Numbered from the stretch's first letter, positions 9,683 to 17,870 are shown. The stretch: 64,000 nucleotides of DNA from an uncultured Lachnospiraceae bacterium (GCA_910578885.1 CAJTSH010000012.1:1-64000), one strand, 5' to 3'. Made by a program: numbers and translations. The notes: generated from the sequence alone by a model not told the origin.

Positions 9683-10183
9683 ATGCAGGAGAATAAGGAC
9701 TATCTAAGTGACCAGGAATTAGAAAAAATGATGGCAGAAATAGAAAGCGGCCCATTGCTGCAGGCGCCGGATTATCTGGAGAAAATGATTCTGCAAAGGG
9801 CTGAGCGGATCGCAGTAAGGTCTTCCGTTGAAATCGTTCCGATTCGTCACGCCATAAGAGCAAAGAAACAGCCAGCTTCTAAGAAAACTTCCAGACAGGG
9901 GCAGCTATTGGTGTATAGCTTGAAAATCGTGGCAGCCGCTGCGGCAGCAATCGCATTGGTAATCATGGTTCCGGGGATGCAGAGGAAGACAGAGGATTCC
10001 TACCAACAGCAGGAAGAGTTTATGGCGGAGTTACAAAAAGAGCAGGCGGAGCAGGAAGAAACTTGGAAAAAGAATCAGGAGAGAATATCGGTTACCCGTA
10101 ATTTGAACGAAAAGACAAGTGATTTTTGCAGCAAGTTGTTTGAGAAAACAAATGAATTATTATTCCGAAGGGAGGAAAAGTAA
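9683..10183 (+). CDS. single-pass membrane protein, probable anti-sigma factor
   Basis: Not assigned to a named family. The cytosolic N-terminal part (about 95 residues) carries an acidic stretch (QELEKMMAEIESGPLL) and a basic juxtamembrane segment. One transmembrane helix follows (VAAAAAAIALVIMVPGM), then a charged Gln/Glu-rich coiled-coil-like outer region. Position directly after the ECF sigma gene and this topology suggest it is the cognate anti-sigma factor (inference); no zinc-binding anti-sigma motif is seen. GTG 9671 is only 1 base after AAAGGAG, so ATG 9683 is preferred. If GTG is used it overlaps the sigma stop codon. It abuts the next gene at 10184. Confidence 0.7.
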   Translation: MQENKDYLSDQELEKMMAEIESGPLLQAPDYLEKMILQRAERIAVRSSVEIVPIRHAIRAKKQPASKKTSRQGQLLVYSLKIVAAAAAAIALVIMVPGMQRKTEDSYQQQEEFMAELQKEQAEQEETWKKNQERISVTRNLNEKTSDFCSKLFEKTNELLFRREEK

Positions 10184-10786
10184 ATGACACAGAAAAAAAA
10201 CGGATTTTGGAGATTCCTGTTCTCTTTTTTACCGGGGGCAGGCGAGATGTATATGGGATTCATGAAGATGGGAATTAGCCTGATGACCATGTTTTTTGGG
10301 ATTGTAGCAGTAGCGACCGTGCTGGAAATCGGTCCTTTGATGTTCATCGCATTGATTGCATGGTTCTATAGCTTCTTTCATGTGCACAATCTGGCGGGAA
10401 TGCCGGATGAGGAATTCTATGCGGTAGAAGATGAGTATCTGTTCCATTTCAGTGAATCAGAAGCGCAGGGCAGGGAGCTGGTTCGCACATACCGGAAGGT
10501 AATCGCTATTATGCTCATTGTACTTGGCGTTGTAATGACCTGGAAGGGAATTGTCCGTATGATGTATCGCTACCTGCCGTCCGGTCTGATAGGAATCATT
10601 AACGATATTGGATATCGTCTCCCTCAGATCGTAGTTGGAATTGCTATTATCGTGCTGGGAGTATACATGATTCAAGGAAAGAAGCGGCAATTAGATGGTA
10701 CAGAGGCGGCTCAGCCAAAAGATGCTGGCATTGCAGAAAATTTTTCGGAAAATGCACAGGGAAAGGGGCGGTCAGATGGAAAATAG
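10184..10786 (+). CDS. TM2-like integral membrane protein
   Basis: 200 residues. The N-terminus (FLFSFLPGAGEMYMGFMKMG) resembles TM2-type domains, with the glycine-rich turn and paired helices at about 12-60. Two more hydrophobic helices lie at about 105-125 and 145-165, followed by a polar tail. Function is unknown. It starts right after the preceding stop (GGGAGGAAAAGTAAATG) and overlaps the next gene, so it belongs to the ECF operon. Such proteins accompany envelope-stress modules, but no specific role can be read from the sequence. Confidence 0.75.
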   Translation: MTQKKNGFWRFLFSFLPGAGEMYMGFMKMGISLMTMFFGIVAVATVLEIGPLMFIALIAWFYSFFHVHNLAGMPDEEFYAVEDEYLFHFSESEAQGRELVRTYRKVIAIMLIVLGVVMTWKGIVRMMYRYLPSGLIGIINDIGYRLPQIVVGIAIIVLGVYMIQGKKRQLDGTEAAQPKDAGIAENFSENAQGKGRSDGK

Positions 10787-11135
10787 GGAGAAAAGTCAGT
10801 CTGAAATTACGCAGGAAAAGAAAGTCCGCATGGCAAAGACGCATCGCGTGGGATCGATTACACTTGGTCTTGCCTTGGTGCTTTTTGGAAGTCTCTTTCT
10901 TTTGCATATGGTTTTTCCGACGCTGGATTATCGGATGATTTTTCATCTGTGGCCTTGTATCTTCATTCTATTGGGAATAGAGGTGCTGTTGGGAAATCGG
11001 AGAACAGAAGACGGATTTGTCTATGATAAAGCCGCAATTGCGCTGATTGTGATTCTGGCGTTATTTGCAATGACAATGGGAGCCGTGGACTTTAGCATGG
11101 AGAGGTTTGACTACTATGTGGAAATGCATTGGTAG
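10776..11135 (+). CDS. LiaF/DUF5668-like membrane protein
   Basis: 119 residues with three or four hydrophobic segments. The stretch HLWPCIFILLGIEVLLGNR is the hallmark of the DUF5668/LiaI-LiaF transmembrane region found in envelope-stress proteins. A polar N-terminus precedes the first helix (GSITLGLALVLFGSLFLL). The ATG at 10776 has GAAAGGGG upstream and overlaps the TM2-like gene. A further in-frame ATG at 10695 lies deep in that gene and lacks a ribosome site. It is last in the ECF operon, before a strong terminator. Confidence 0.75.
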   Translation: MENREKSQSEITQEKKVRMAKTHRVGSITLGLALVLFGSLFLLHMVFPTLDYRMIFHLWPCIFILLGIEVLLGNRRTEDGFVYDKAAIALIVILALFAMTMGAVDFSMERFDYYVEMHW

Positions 11136-11195
11136 GTTTGAAGCGGGGGCGGCGCTGAAGAGGCGTGAGATTCTGCAATAAATATGTTAAGAGAT

Positions 11196-11226
11196 AAGGG
11201 TATGCCAGATGGTCTGGCATACCCTT
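11196..11226. terminator. bidirectional terminator between convergent operons
   Basis: A perfect 14-bp stem AAGGGTATGCCAGA / TCTGGCATACCCTT with a TGG loop separates the ECF operon (plus) from the PepSY gene (minus). T-rich bases flank both sides. Confidence 0.9.
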
Positions 11227-11240
11227 TCGTTTGACTGCTG

Positions 11241-12590
11241 TTATTCATCATGATGCTCCTCATCATGATGATCGTCATAGTGATGCTCATCATAATAATA
11301 CCCATCCCCCTCGTCATCCGTCTCATATTCCAGAATTGAACCCGTGACGGCGTCTATCTTGTATTCATATTCAAAGCCATCTTTGTAAAATTCAATCTCA
11401 TACACGATTTGCCCGTCATCCCTGTCAAGTTTTGCTTTTGAGAAGCTGACGTCTGCAACAGAAAACCCCGCATGGCTGACAGCAATGGATTTTGCATTGT
11501 CTAACCCAATATAGCTTCCGGAATTTCCCGTGTCTCCGGATTGTCCGGCAGAGGTCTTGATTTCCTCCGCATCCTTGCTGCGAATGGCGCCTGTTGCGGC
11601 GTTAATTTCATATTCATATTCATGCGTCGAAGTATAAAACTCAATTTCATATACGGCAACGCCGTCTTCATAATCGAGCTTTTCTTTGGTAAAGGTAACC
11701 TCGGAAGAAGATAGGCCCGCATCGGCAAGCGCCGTGCTCTTGGCTGTATCAAGGCTGATTAGTCCATCGCCGCTTTGCTGGGGCTGATTGCCGGCAGGCT
11801 GCTCGCCATTGTTCTGGTCTGTACCTTGCGGCGCTTGATTTGCGTCAGGCTGAGGCGTTTGAGCTGCGTCAGGCTGAGGCGTCTGAGCTGTGTCGGGCTG
11901 TGTTGTTTGGCTTGTACCAGACTGAGGCGTCTGGCTTGTGACCGGCTGAGTCTGTTCCGTTTCCGGCGTATTCTGATCTGCATCCTGCTGATTTTTGTCT
12001 TGTTCCGTTTCCTGACTTACAATTGCCTCTTTACTTTTGCTGCAGATCTTACCGGTATCGGCATAGATTTCATATTCATATTTCATGGTATCGGTATAAA
12101 ATTCAATGTCATATATCGAAATGCCATCTTCCATATCCATCTTTGTCTTTTTGAAGGTTACTTCGGAAGCAGTTAATCCGGCGTCTGCCAAGGCTTTCTG
12201 TTCGGCTTCCTCAAAAGTAATCTGTGTGTTAGCTTCCGTATTTGTCTCGCCCATAGAAATAAGTTCCATTTCTTTTTTTAAGATGGAGCCGTCAGAAGCT
12301 TTGATCCAATATTCATACTCGGTGCCGTCAGCAATAAATTCAACCTCGTACACGAATGTTCCCTGCTCAAAGTCGAACTGCGTGCGGACATTTTGGGCTG
12401 AAACCGGATCGACCCCGGCATCTGCAAATGCAAAGTTTTGTGCATTTTCTTCTCCGATTGAAGTGTTTTTTGCAATGACATTTGCGGCAAAAACAGTACC
12501 GCTTCCCAGGATAACGAGTACTGCGGCTATACAAACAACTGTTATCGCCGTATTTCTTGGTGTTTCAAATAATTTTTTTATTCTTTTCAT
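11241..12590 (-). CDS. membrane-anchored protein with four PepSY domains and an acidic His-rich tail
   Basis: 449 residues. An uncleaved signal anchor lies at about 15-38 (AITVVCIAAVLVILGSGTVF). Four PepSY-type repeats follow (about 48-107, 122-188, 276-342, 360-427), each with the pattern D-A-G...YxxEFY...YEYxIxAxTG. A long Gln/Thr/Pro linker (about 195-270) separates repeats 2 and 3. The last 20 residues are almost only D, E, H and Y (DEHHYDDHHDEEHHDE), which looks like a metal-binding tail. The ribosome site AAAAGGAGG precedes ATG. It follows the two-component genes on the same strand, so it may be their partner or target. PepSY domains are linked to protease inhibition or envelope signalling; the ligand is unknown. 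Confidence 0.85.
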   Translation of the reverse strand: MKRIKKLFETPRNTAITVVCIAAVLVILGSGTVFAANVIAKNTSIGEENAQNFAFADAGVDPVSAQNVRTQFDFEQGTFVYEVEFIADGTEYEYWIKASDGSILKKEMELISMGETNTEANTQITFEEAEQKALADAGLTASEVTFKKTKMDMEDGISIYDIEFYTDTMKYEYEIYADTGKICSKSKEAIVSQETEQDKNQQDADQNTPETEQTQPVTSQTPQSGTSQTTQPDTAQTPQPDAAQTPQPDANQAPQGTDQNNGEQPAGNQPQQSGDGLISLDTAKSTALADAGLSSSEVTFTKEKLDYEDGVAVYEIEFYTSTHEYEYEINAATGAIRSKDAEEIKTSAGQSGDTGNSGSYIGLDNAKSIAVSHAGFSVADVSFSKAKLDRDDGQIVYEIEFYKDGFEYEYKIDAVTGSILEYETDDEGDGYYYDEHHYDDHHDEEHHDE

Positions 12591-12667
12591 AATGAATTCG
12601 CCTCCTTTTAGTTGAAAACATTATAAATGCCCTAAATTAGAATATCATTAGAAATTGTTGTTTCAAA

Positions 12668-14071
12668 TTAATTCGGTAAAATAAGAGTAAAGGTACTTCC
12701 CCTATGAAGCTCGCTTTCTACTCGGATTTCTCCTTTATGAAACTGTGCAATCTCATAAACCATAGATAACCCCAATCCCGTACCGGCGCTTGTACGGGAG
12801 TTGTCTGTTTGATAAAAGCGGCGAAAAATTTTGTTCTGTTCCTCTTTCGCTATGCCGATTCCGTCGTCCGAAACAGACAATGCGATCTCCTGTTCGTTAC
12901 TTTTTAAACGGACAAGAATATGTCCGTTTTCATTTCCATACCGGTATGCGTTACTTATGAGGTTAACCAGAAGTCTCGAAAGAAGTTCCCGGTTTCCGTG
13001 AAATTTCACATTAGCCTCTGCTTCGCATTTTAAAGTAATGTTATTTTCTTGGATATACGCCATGTCGGAACATGTGGAAGAAACAAGTTCTGTCAGATCA
13101 ATAGGCTCCCGCACATAACTGTCGGCTCTTGTTTCCAATCTTGTAAAATTCAGCATATCATTGACCAGCTTAGACATTTTTTTGCTTTGACGCTGTATGA
13201 CTCTCAGCGCTTTTTCATATGCTTCTGCATCCCTTGGTTCTTCGAGGGAAAAGTCGCATTGTGCTGTAATGACTGAAATTGGAGTCCGAAGCTCGTGTGA
13301 AGCATCTGAGGTGAATTGACGTTCTGTTTCAAAAGAATCATCCAGACGTTGAAACATATCATTAAAACTATTGGCAAGCTGATGCAGCTCGTCATTTCCC
13401 CGACCAAGTTCAATTCGTTTTTTTAGATCATCGCCTTTACCGATTTGGGCGGCAGTATCTGTGATTTTCCGAATTGGCCTAAGGGCGCTTCCTGCAATTA
13501 GGTATCCCCCGGTAACGGCGACAAGGACAAGCAGAGGCAAAATTATCAGAGACAAACGGGTGATATTCGACATCTGCATTGCGCCTTGCGCTTCCGATAC
13601 AACGCCCCGCAGCCAGAGAGACTCCAGCCCTAGCGTAGACAATTTACGGTCAAAAATATAATAAATTGTGCCTTTAACAGTAAGCTGCTGAATTTGAGAA
13701 TCCGAAAATTTTAAATTAGAGGTTTCTTTAGAGATCGGGTTTTCTCCATAAAGCAATGTCACATCTTCTTTGTATAAAGCGGTATAAACTTCATTTACGT
13801 GGTTTAAAAAATCATCATCTATTTCCAGATAACCATCAATATATTTTACATAATGATCCACATCATTACTGGAATCAATATCATCTAAACTATGGTAGAA
13901 CTCGACCTCATCCACATTGTTTTCTACAGTTTCTATCAGACTATCTTTTATTGTCTTTTGTATGATTTGCCGACTGACGGAGAGAACGGCAAGATAAGTA
14001 AAAAATACCACGACCACCAATACCGCTGAAAACCAGAGTGTAATTTTAAGGCGTATGGACAGGCTTTTCAT
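12668..14071 (-). CDS. membrane sensor histidine kinase (OmpR-partner type)
   Basis: 467 residues. TM1 spans about 10-32, a 140-residue extracytoplasmic sensor follows, and TM2 lies at about 171-194. Then come a HAMP linker (SALRPIRKITDTAAQIGKG), a HisKA domain with phospho-acceptor H259 in SDASHELRTPISV, and a HATPase with N, G1 and G2 boxes (NLISNAYRYG, DDGIGI, GTGLGLSM). The start overlaps the response regulator stop by 4 bases (ATGA), so the two are translationally coupled. The signal is not recognisable; the downstream PepSY protein suggests an envelope or metal cue (inference). Confidence 0.93.
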   Translation of the reverse strand: MKSLSIRLKITLWFSAVLVVVVFFTYLAVLSVSRQIIQKTIKDSLIETVENNVDEVEFYHSLDDIDSSNDVDHYVKYIDGYLEIDDDFLNHVNEVYTALYKEDVTLLYGENPISKETSNLKFSDSQIQQLTVKGTIYYIFDRKLSTLGLESLWLRGVVSEAQGAMQMSNITRLSLIILPLLVLVAVTGGYLIAGSALRPIRKITDTAAQIGKGDDLKKRIELGRGNDELHQLANSFNDMFQRLDDSFETERQFTSDASHELRTPISVITAQCDFSLEEPRDAEAYEKALRVIQRQSKKMSKLVNDMLNFTRLETRADSYVREPIDLTELVSSTCSDMAYIQENNITLKCEAEANVKFHGNRELLSRLLVNLISNAYRYGNENGHILVRLKSNEQEIALSVSDDGIGIAKEEQNKIFRRFYQTDNSRTSAGTGLGLSMVYEIAQFHKGEIRVESELHRGSTFTLILPN

Positions 14072-14745
14072 TTATTTTCCTCCCTTAATACATAGCCCTT
14101 GCCGCGAACCGTATGAATTAGTTTTACTTCATGCCCGTCATCAATCTTTTTCCGCAGATAACTGATATATACATCAACCACGTTTGTACCGCCTTCATAG
14201 TCGAAATTCCATATATGATTTTCTATTTTTTCTCTTGATAATACAATTCCCTTATTGTGCATCAGATATTCGAGCAAGGCATATTCTTTTGCCGATAAGG
14301 GAATCTCTTTTCCGTCTCTTTGGGCAATATGGGAGGAACAGTCAAGGGAGAGATCTGCGATCTTTAAGACATTGCTGACAATGCCAAATGAGGTTCGCGT
14401 CATTACCCGCAGGCGGGCGCATAATTCCTCAAGGGAGAACGGCTTTATGAGATAGTCGTTTGCACCGCTGTCCAGCCCTTTTACCCGTTCAGAAACGGCG
14501 TCTCTTGCGGTAAGGAATAAAACGGGCGTTGTATTTCCTGCATTACGCAAATAGCGCAGGACGGCGTAGCCGTCTGCTTTCGGCATCATAATATCAAGTA
14601 TTACTGCATCGTATTCGGTATAGGATAAAATATCCATCGCTTCTTGACCGTCATAACAACTGTCAACGCTATACCCATCTGCGATTAGTTTTTGTGTAAT
14701 AATATCATTTAAATCATGTTCGTCTTCAGCTATTAAAATCCTCAT
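14068..14745 (-). CDS. OmpR/PhoB-family response regulator
   Basis: 225 residues. The receiver domain (1-115) has acidic pocket residues E7, D8 and E9, phospho-acceptor D51 in VILDIMMP, and the conserved K in LIKPF. The C-terminal winged helix (about 130-222) carries the pattern LSAKEYALLEYLM...VVDVYISYLRKKI...IHTVRGKGYVL. It pairs with the overlapping kinase gene and should act as a DNA-binding transcription factor. AAGAGGTAGT precedes the ATG as ribosome site. Confidence 0.95.
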   Translation of the reverse strand: MRILIAEDEHDLNDIITQKLIADGYSVDSCYDGQEAMDILSYTEYDAVILDIMMPKADGYAVLRYLRNAGNTTPVLFLTARDAVSERVKGLDSGANDYLIKPFSLEELCARLRVMTRTSFGIVSNVLKIADLSLDCSSHIAQRDGKEIPLSAKEYALLEYLMHNKGIVLSREKIENHIWNFDYEGGTNVVDVYISYLRKKIDDGHEVKLIHTVRGKGYVLREENK

Positions 14746-14779
14746 ATACTACCTCTTAATGAAAAGCGATAAAACAATG

Positions 14780-14813
14780 GGCAGCGGCACTATAAATGAT
14801 AAATGCGGCTGCC
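14780..14813 (-). terminator. hairpin terminator between the toxin-antitoxin pair and the response regulator
   Basis: GGCAGCGGCA / TGCGGCTGCC form a 10-bp stem with one mismatch. On the minus strand it is followed by TTGTTTTA, a weak U-run. Confidence 0.55.
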
Positions 14814-14831
14814 TGTTATTCTGTGTTATGA

Positions 14832-15059
14832 TTATGCCGCTTTGGAAAAATCAATAATAGCGATTTCCTGCATGAGCTGTTTTGCCATATTCACAAGGGA
14901 TTCAATTTGTTTTGCAACTTCATTTGAGTAAAATTTTTCGCCGCATTGTTCACATTCTTCACAAGGCACGTTTTTAATGATGATAATACAGTTTTTGTAA
15001 TTTACTACATGAGTTGTTAAAGATGGAATTGTAGTCTTGCATTTACAATACATACACAT
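14832..15059 (-). CDS. YgiT/MqsA-type zinc-finger protein, probable antitoxin
   Basis: 75 residues. Two CxxC knuckles (CMYCKC near the start and CEECEQCGEKF in the middle) match the YgiT-type/MqsA N-terminal zinc finger. A short helix ends the protein with no HTH domain, so DNA binding by this protein alone is unclear. It starts 2 bases after the stop of the DUF4258 gene, the gene order (toxin first) seen in MqsRA-like pairs. Known relatives neutralise small RNase-like toxins; that role is inferred here from synteny. Confidence 0.8.
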   Translation of the reverse strand: MCMYCKCKTTIPSLTTHVVNYKNCIIIIKNVPCEECEQCGEKFYSNEVAKQIESLVNMAKQLMQEIAIIDFSKAA

Positions 15060-15061
15060 AA

Positions 15062-15379
15062 TTATTGCCCCTTTCTTGTTTTTAAATCTTTTTCAAATTT
15101 ATCAGTGTTTGGATAATAAGCGGTTATAAAAAATATAGCATCGCCTTTTGAGCCAACAACGATATGCAATACTTTATTTTCTTTCGTATATCCGAAAATG
15201 AGATAACTTGGATAAGGAAAATCGTCTGGATAATCTTCTATGATTTCTCCTGTTAGTAAGGAGGATTCTACATCATATATGCTTATATCCCGTTCCTGCA
15301 TTCGTTCTAAACAGTGTTTTGACCATTTTATATTGGAATCAGACGCATTATACAAGGCTTGAAGCTGTTTTATATCCAT
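15062..15379 (-). CDS. DUF4258 protein, probable toxin of a type II pair
   Basis: 105 residues. The pattern KWSKHCLERMQERDIS followed by beta strands (SYLIFGYTKENKVLHIVVG, AIFFITAYYPN) is typical of DUF4258, a RelE/BrnT-like small fold. The putative catalytic His/Arg cluster is H-C-L-E-R-M-Q-E-R. GTG 15391 lies inside the ribosome site AGAGGAAGG, so ATG 15379 is the better start. The antitoxin-like gene follows at once. Toxicity is inferred, not shown. Confidence 0.75.
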   Translation of the reverse strand: MDIKQLQALYNASDSNIKWSKHCLERMQERDISIYDVESSLLTGEIIEDYPDDFPYPSYLIFGYTKENKVLHIVVGSKGDAIFFITAYYPNTDKFEKDLKTRKGQ

Positions 15380-15406
15380 ATCCGCAATCACCTTCCTCTT
15401 GTTTTT

Positions 15407-15424
15407 AAATAGTATACACTATTT
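15407..15424 (-). promoter_or_regulatory. palindromic operator over the toxin-antitoxin promoter
   Basis: AAATAGT-ATAC-ACTATTT is a 7-bp perfect inverted repeat that contains the minus-strand -10 candidate TATACT, about 28 bp upstream of the DUF4258 start. The placement suits autorepression by the antitoxin complex (inference). Confidence 0.5.
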
Positions 15425-15565
15425 TGTGGTAAAAGAAAATGAATATTCATATGTTGAAGTTGTTTGAAGGATTTTCACAATATCATAAAACAATTAAATA
15501 GAAAAAATGATTTGTTTAGAGGGAGATATTGAATTATCTTAAATGGCAAAGGATAACAAAAGGAC

Positions 15566-15604
15566 AATCAAAAAGGGAACAAACCATTTCTGATTCATTC
15601 CCTT
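15566..15604 (-). terminator. terminator of reverse rubrerythrin
   Basis: On the minus strand, AAGGGAA ... TTCCCTT (7-bp stem, longer loop) runs into TTTTTG shortly after the stop codon at 15629. Confidence 0.7.
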
Positions 15605-15628
15605 AATCTTTAAAATCCGGCGTTCTAA

Positions 15629-16171
15629 TTAACCAAAGTATCTCTTAAGAAGTCCCTCAAATGCCTTGCCATGTCTAGCCTCATCCCTTGCCATCTCATG
15701 AACAGTGTCATGGATTGCATCCAGATTAGCAGCTTTTGCTCTCTTAGCCAGATCGAACTTACCGGCAGTTGCGCCGTTCTCGGCATCCACACGCATCTCT
15801 AAGTTCTTCTTTGTGCTGTCTGTTACGACTTCGCCAAGCAGTTCAGCGAATTTTGCAGCATGCTCAGCTTCTTCCCAAGCAGCCTTCTCCCAGTATAAAC
15901 CGATTTCCGGATAACCCTCTCTATGAGCGACTCTGGCCATAGCAAGATACATACCAACCTCAGAGCACTCGCCTTCAAAGTTTGCTCTTAAATCCTTAAG
16001 GATATCTTCGCTCACGCCCTGAGCAACGCCTACAACGTGCTCGGCAGCCCATGTCTTTTCTCCGGTCTGCTCTTTGAACTTCTCAGCAGGCGCCTTACAA
16101 ATTGGACAGGCCTCCGGTGCAGAATCTCCCTCATGAATATAGCCACATACTGTACAAACGAATTTTTTCAT
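15629..16171 (-). CDS. reverse rubrerythrin
   Basis: 180 residues. The rubredoxin-type Fe(SCys)4 domain is at the N-terminus (CTVCGYIHEG, CPICKAP), ahead of the ferritin-like four-helix bundle (about 50-180) with the diiron ligands in EGECSEVGMY, EEAEHAAKF and DEARHGKAF. This domain order defines reverse rubrerythrin, an NADH-linked peroxide/oxygen-reducing protein of clostridia. ATG follows AAAGGAATTAAAACT. The promoter carries the same palindrome as perR 450 bp away, which suggests peroxide control. Confidence 0.94.
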   Translation of the reverse strand: MKKFVCTVCGYIHEGDSAPEACPICKAPAEKFKEQTGEKTWAAEHVVGVAQGVSEDILKDLRANFEGECSEVGMYLAMARVAHREGYPEIGLYWEKAAWEEAEHAAKFAELLGEVVTDSTKKNLEMRVDAENGATAGKFDLAKRAKAANLDAIHDTVHEMARDEARHGKAFEGLLKRYFG

Positions 16172-16209
16172 AGTTTTAATTCCTTTCTTTGTATATTGTT
16201 GTTTAAATT

Positions 16210-16234
16210 AATAATAGTAATTGTTACTGAAATT
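16210..16234 (-). promoter_or_regulatory. putative PerR operator of reverse rubrerythrin
   Basis: AGTAA-TTG-TTACT (16216-16228) is a perfect palindrome about 45 bp upstream of the start. The wider block TAATAGTAATTGTTACTGA is nearly repeated in front of perR, so both are candidate sites of the Fur-family protein encoded here. Confidence 0.6.
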
Positions 16235-16259
16235 AAGTTATCACATTAAGGAAAATAAG

Positions 16260-16652
16260 TCAAGCCTTTTTCTTGTTTTTTTTGCAATCAGGACAAAGTC
16301 CATAAAAGTGTGTAACATGTCCCTCCACTGTTCCCGAAAAGGCTGCGCCTGCGATTGTATTGATATGATCGATATTATCCATCATAAGGTCAAATACGCC
16401 GCCGCATTCTTTACAGAACAAATGATAGTGAGGGGCTGTATTCCCATCAAAACGATCCGGACCCGTACCGGGAGAAATCTTTTGGATTTCGCCGATATCC
16501 GACAGCAGGGAAAGATTGCGGTAAACCGTTCCAAGGCTGATATTAGGATTTTCGAGACGGATATTCTCATAAATGGTCTCGGCAGTAGGGTGGTCGCAGC
16601 GGGAAATCAGGAAATTTTTAATAGATTCTCGTTGTCGGCTGTATTTCATCAT
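16260..16652 (-). CDS. perR: Fur-family repressor, PerR type
   Basis: 130 residues. The N-terminal winged helix (SRQRESIKNFLISRCDHPTAETIYENI...SLGTVYRNLSLL) is followed by the metal-binding dimer domain with HYHLFCKECGGVFDL and FYGLCPDCKKN, the two CxxC pairs of the structural zinc site. The ATG at 16652 has AGGAG 7 bases upstream; longer in-frame extensions lack a ribosome site. PerR rather than Fur is inferred from linkage to reverse rubrerythrin and from length. It probably autoregulates through the palindrome at 16677. Confidence 0.85.
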   Translation of the reverse strand: MMKYSRQRESIKNFLISRCDHPTAETIYENIRLENPNISLGTVYRNLSLLSDIGEIQKISPGTGPDRFDGNTAPHYHLFCKECGGVFDLMMDNIDHINTIAGAAFSGTVEGHVTHFYGLCPDCKKNKKKA

Positions 16653-16670
16653 AAAAGCTCCTATCTGGTA

Positions 16671-16697
16671 AATAACAATAACTGTTACTGATATTAG
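16671..16697 (-). promoter_or_regulatory. putative PerR operator of perR
   Basis: AATAA-CTG-TTACT (16677-16689), flanked by AACA and GATATTAG, closely matches the reverse rubrerythrin site and lies 25 bp upstream of the perR start. Confidence 0.55.
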
Positions 16698-16831
16698 TTT
16701 AAAAAAATAATATAAAAAAGTCAAGTGGTAAGTGCTGACAAATAACAGACGTCTTATTTTCTGTTTTTGACAAGAAATCCCCCTATTTTGGCGAGACATT
16801 TTCCGACAGTTGTGGTATGATAAAGATTCCT

Positions 16832-16865
16832 GTTACTGGAAAGCCCAAAGGGAATGAACAGTAAC
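16832..16865 (+). repeat. GTTAC...GTAAC short interspersed repeat, copy A
   Basis: A 34-bp element starting GTTACTGGAAAG and ending TGAACAGTAAC, with 7-bp inverted ends (GTTACTG / CAGTAAC). It aligns along its whole length with copy B at 51504. It lies in the uppP leader, 34 bp before the start codon. Confidence 0.7.
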
Positions 16866-16899
16866 TGAGAAAGAACGCATGCACAGAATGGAGGAAAAT

Positions 16900-17757
16900 A
16901 TGGACTTAAATGTTATTGAAATTTTGAAATCAATTCTGTTTGGGATTGTGGAAGGGATTACAGAATGGCTTCCGATCAGCAGTACAGGGCATCTGATTCT
17001 ACTGAATGAAGTTGTAACATTGAATGCAAGCGAGAGCTTTTGGAGTATGTTTGAGGTGGTAATCCAGCTTGGGGCGATTCTTGCGGTTGTAGTGTTGTTC
17101 TGGAATCAAATCTTTCCTTTTGGAAAAAGGGACAATAAGCATCCGCTTGCAGGCCGGGGAATCGGAGCTTACATAAAGACGGATATTTTTGTACTCTGGT
17201 TTAAAATTATAGCGGCATGTATACCGGCGGTAATTGCCATGATATTTAATGATGAATTTGAGGAAATGTTCTATAATTATCAGACGGTATCGGTAGCGTT
17301 AATTGTTTTTGGCATTGCATTTATATGGGTAGAAAGCCGGAATAAAGGAAAGGCGCCCAAGGTAAAAAGCTTGTCAGAGATTAGCTATCAGCTTGCATTT
17401 TTGATAGGAGTGTTCCAGCTTATTGCAGCGGTATTTCCGGGAACTTCCCGGTCAGGAGCGACAATTGTAGGCGCGCTGCTGTTTGGGGTATCAAGAACGG
17501 CAGCGGCAGAGTTCACCTTCTTCCTTGCAATTCCGGCAATGGTTGGAGCCAGCCTGTTAAAATTATTAAAATTCGGATTTGTGTTTACGGGGGAAGAATT
17601 AGTCATTCTGCTGGTTGGGATGGTTACGGCATTTGTAGTGTCGGTCGTGGTTATTCGATTTTTGATGGGTTACATTAAAAAACATGATTTTAAAGTGTTT
17701 GGATGGTATCGCATCGCATTGGGGATTGCAGTGCTGGCGGTATTTACATTGATATAA
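16900..17757 (+). CDS. uppP: undecaprenyl-diphosphatase
   Basis: 285-residue polytopic membrane enzyme that dephosphorylates C55-PP to the C55-P carrier used for cell-wall synthesis; overproduction gives bacitracin resistance in relatives. Both BacA signatures are present: EGITEWLPISSTGH near the N-terminus and FPGTSRSGATI in the middle. About seven or eight hydrophobic helices are visible. ATG 16900 has GGAGG 5 bases upstream; an earlier in-frame ATG (16879) has only a weak site. It is transcribed alone, divergent from perR. Confidence 0.95.
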   Translation: MDLNVIEILKSILFGIVEGITEWLPISSTGHLILLNEVVTLNASESFWSMFEVVIQLGAILAVVVLFWNQIFPFGKRDNKHPLAGRGIGAYIKTDIFVLWFKIIAACIPAVIAMIFNDEFEEMFYNYQTVSVALIVFGIAFIWVESRNKGKAPKVKSLSEISYQLAFLIGVFQLIAAVFPGTSRSGATIVGALLFGVSRTAAAEFTFFLAIPAMVGASLLKLLKFGFVFTGEELVILLVGMVTAFVVSVVVIRFLMGYIKKHDFKVFGWYRIALGIAVLAVFTLI

Positions 17758-17828
17758 ATTAGAAATGTTGTTAGGCTTTCCGGAGGCTTAAGTGAGCCCG
17801 TTGTTTATGCAGAAACAGGAAAAATAAA

Positions 17829-17856
17829 AAGGGGGCTGGAATTCCGGTCCCCTTTT
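17829..17856. terminator. bidirectional terminator between uppP and the small Cys-rich gene
   Basis: GGGGGCTGG-AATT-CCGGTCCCC (two wobble pairs) is flanked by A5 on the left and T4 on the right. On the minus strand it reads into TTTTTATTTTT, a good terminator for the gene ending at 17871. Confidence 0.85.
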
Positions 17857-17870
17857 GAGTAGCCCAATTA

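Noticed and set aside
16677..16689. PerR-box sequence TGTTACTG as another GTTAC repeat copy
   Set aside because: It lacks the internal GGAA...AAGG blocks and second end, and it matches the reverse rubrerythrin promoter better.
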